Position numbers and translations under genes: made by a program | Source of the DNA: Euglena gracilis | Taxonomy: Eukaryota; Euglenida; Euglenophyceae; Euglenales | DNA: 64,000 bases | NCBI GenBank assembly: GCA_039621445.1 | Contig: CP154956.1 | Span: forward strand, 93,872,406-93,936,405 | Direction of reading: 5' to 3' | Shown: piece after piece, positions 62,095-64,000 of the stretch | Layout: each line of letters starts with the position of its first letter | How positions within the stretch are numbered: position 1 is the stretch's first letter | Notes under the pieces: generated by a model | Told to the model about the DNA's origin: nothing | Databases searched by the model: none | What the model saw: the letters and a program-made list of their open reading frames with translations, nothing else

Positions 62095-62330
62095 GCAGGG
62101 GTTGTTTTTTTTTAATACCGGGGGGGAGGGGGGGGTCCCCCCCCCCCCCACCCACCCCCTGGGGGGCCCAAGGGGGGGGTCCCGGGGGACCCACAAAAAA
62201 ATGGTCAAAAATCGCGAAAAGTGCTAAAAATAGCACTTTTCGGCGCCTTCGGCGCCGAAAAGTATATCCCACCCCCCTCCGGGGGGACCCCCCCAGGGGG
62301 GGGGGCTCGGCCGGACCCACCCACCCTAAT
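62095..62330. repeat. Incomplete MITE related to 59927
   Basis: CAGGGGTTGTTTTTTTTTAA start, GGCGCCTTCGGCGCCGAAAAG hairpin and the same CTCGGCCGGACCCACCCACC stretch; no matching right end. Confidence 0.55.
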
Positions 62331-62636
62331 ATTTGGGGGGGAATGATTTGGGGGGTTTACTGCATCTTGAGTGTTCTTGACACACACAACACCCACCCAC
62401 CCACCCACCCAAACACCCATGACGAAACTTGCCGCTCAACGTAAGCAGAAAATGAATAACCCCAACAACTTCAGCTGCCGAAATAATCCCCCCCCCCAAT
62501 TTTTCACTGACTGCCACAGAAAAAAATGTGTTTCCTGGGAGCTGGAGCCAGGGTGTTGCTTAAGAAAATTTGACCCCAACCCAAGGGGAGGGGGTCCAGC
62601 CAGCCAGCAGCCTTTTTCCAGCTGCGGACCTCGGAC

Positions 62637-63025
62637 CAGAGGCGTTTTTTTAAGGCGTAAATTTTGAAATTTTTTGACGGTTTTTTTTTTAGGTTTTTAA
62701 AGCATTTCTAAACTTTTAAGGCATCTGTTTTTTAGGTAAGGCCAAGGGCCATCCCAGCATCGAACAGGGTCCAAAAGTAAAAAGGTCCAAAACCAATTTC
62801 TCTGATAGACAATGTTCCAGCGATGCCAGAAAGCTTTTTTTTTCTTTGCAGTTGGCTTGTTTTTGCCGAAAGTTTGTGACTTCATTTTCGGCTCAAATTT
62901 CGAAAATTTTCTGAAAATGATTCTTTGAAATTTTTAAGGTTTTTTAGGCACTTTGGCCAATTTTTTGAGGCGTTTTTAAGGTTTTCAAGGGTTTTTTTTT
63001 GAGGCGCCTTAAAGAATACCCCCTG
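62637..63025. mobile_element. hAT-like MITE, TSD CCTCGGAC/CCTCAGAC
   Basis: Left CAGAGGCGTTTTTTTAAGGC, right GCGCCTTAAAGAATACC then CCCTG. Flanking octamers at 62629-62636 and 63026-63033 match 7 of 8. T-rich interior with repeated AGGTTTTTAAAG words; unlike the other copies it lacks the large G/C runs. Confidence 0.6.
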
Positions 63026-63033
63026 CCTCAGAC

Positions 63034-64000
63034 CCACCCCCATCGAAGAGCTTTATTTATTTATTTATGGACGGTAACAGATTTTTGACTTTTGTGTAAA
63101 AGTGGTGCAAAAATGGGGGATGGATCGACCTGGGTAAGGAGTTCCACCCCCCTTGTCCAAAACACATCGTGTCGTTAAGAACATCATCTGTTTTATTCTT
63201 TTGATGCATGTTGCTTATTGAAAGGCCTGTCATTGACCCCCTGTGTCAATGCCATTTTCCTGGAGCATTGACATGTCTTGGAAATGTCAATCAATGTCTT
63301 GTTTCCAGCCAGGGGTTGTAAGCAATGCACTGCTTGCAAAGAACTTGGCTGGAACCAAGTTTTTTTTGCGCAAATTTTGCATTATTTCTGCCATGTTCGG
63401 ATTGAAAATGGAAAGGATGATACCATTTTGCACATTTCTGAGACAAGAATTGGACCTACCGATTCTTGTCGATTTTGAGGGTGGCCAACATAAACACAAC
63501 ACATTTTGTGGTCAAGTATTTACACCCAAAACTCACCATCACTTACTTTGCCAAATAATGTTCCCCCCAAATAATAATCTCCTGGAAAGAATGACTTTTC
63601 TCCCTCTGACGACCTGGACCCCCCTGTCATGTACCTCTGTACCCACTGACCTCTCATTATAAGGACCTGTCACCCACCTGTGTATTTGCCAGGGCAGTTA
63701 TTTTTTTAATTATTTTCTTAACTCCTTTCACCCAAAAGACTGACCAAGGGCCGGACTGGGACTTGAAAGGGGTCAAAATTTAAAAGTCGAACTACAGATT
63801 TTTTTGATGATTTGGGTGGATGGCGATCGTCCAAGGATGTCAGGAATCAATTTTTTCCTGATGTCGACCTGTTCTTGCCGAAAAATGCCAAATTTCCTTG
63901 CCCGTTTTCCTGTATTTATCTTTTTTGCTTTTATTCCTTAAGAACTGCCCTGGTGCTGACCTGACAGGTGACAGTTTCCCGGGGTGGGGGGGGGGCAGAA
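63034..64000. other. No gene recognised
   Basis: Contains a TTTA microsatellite near 63050 and a 139-codon plus-strand frame (63243-63662) with no domain or splice signals that I can support. Confidence 0.35.

Overview
The window is nuclear DNA from an intron-rich microbial eukaryote, probably a photosynthetic alga. The evidence is short GC-rich protein-coding islands separated by long, lower-GC introns full of microsatellites, G/C homopolymers and transposon debris. Exon ends fit GT-AG or occasionally GC-AG rules. The minus strand carries exon fragments resembling the light-harvesting/high-light-induced chlorophyll-binding superfamily, and there is a tyrosine-recombinase (DIRS-type) retrotransposon. 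I cannot name the lineage. There are no bacterial operons, rRNA genes or CRISPR arrays.

Gene content is fragmentary because exons are 40-200 bp and introns often exceed 500 bp. At the left end, two plus-strand exons (207-279 and 1089-1183) encode motifs V-VI and the following helix of a DEAD-box RNA helicase. Next are an exon pair with an acidic poly-Asp tract (5800-6310), a terminal exon with a SUMO-interaction-like motif (6786-6966), charged helical exons with an E-E-Q-R-R theme (8506-10919) and a Pro/Ser-rich exon (13725-13903). A cluster of helical, Ala/Leu/Arg-rich exons runs from 18.8 to 31.6 kb, possibly more than one gene. Further exon candidates lie at 40919 and 48939 (+) and at 50464, 52943 and 58370 (-).

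The 31-45 kb block is a retrotransposon nest. A structurally complete DIRS-like element (32768-37338, coded on the minus strand) has inverted terminal repeats, an internal complementary region that reproduces its circle junction, and Gag-like, RT, RNase H and tyrosine recombinase regions. It sits in a duplicated locus whose second copy (42017 onward) keeps the empty target site at 42358/42359. This shows insertion without target-site duplication. Diverged, truncated relatives lie at 38036-39600 and 43054-45184, and older fragments at 31.67-32.77 kb. A separate segmental duplication links 20062-21812 with 39601-41901.

Short non-autonomous DNA transposons are scattered through the window. At least ten have defined ends with 8-bp target-site duplications (exact or one to two mismatches), start CA and end TG, and have G/C-run cores; these are hAT-like features. 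One of them (5839-6171) interrupts the acidic exon and carries its own 5' splice site while the duplicated target supplies the 3' splice AG. Splicing there would keep frame and add six codons, so it is a strong candidate introner (an intron made by a transposon).

The 53.0-57.0 kb block is a tandem trio of 1.1-1.5 kb inverted-repeat-ended units with internal ~165-bp repeats. The right end (57-64 kb) is mostly A-rich low-complexity sequence, MITEs and a decayed hAT-transposase-like remnant.
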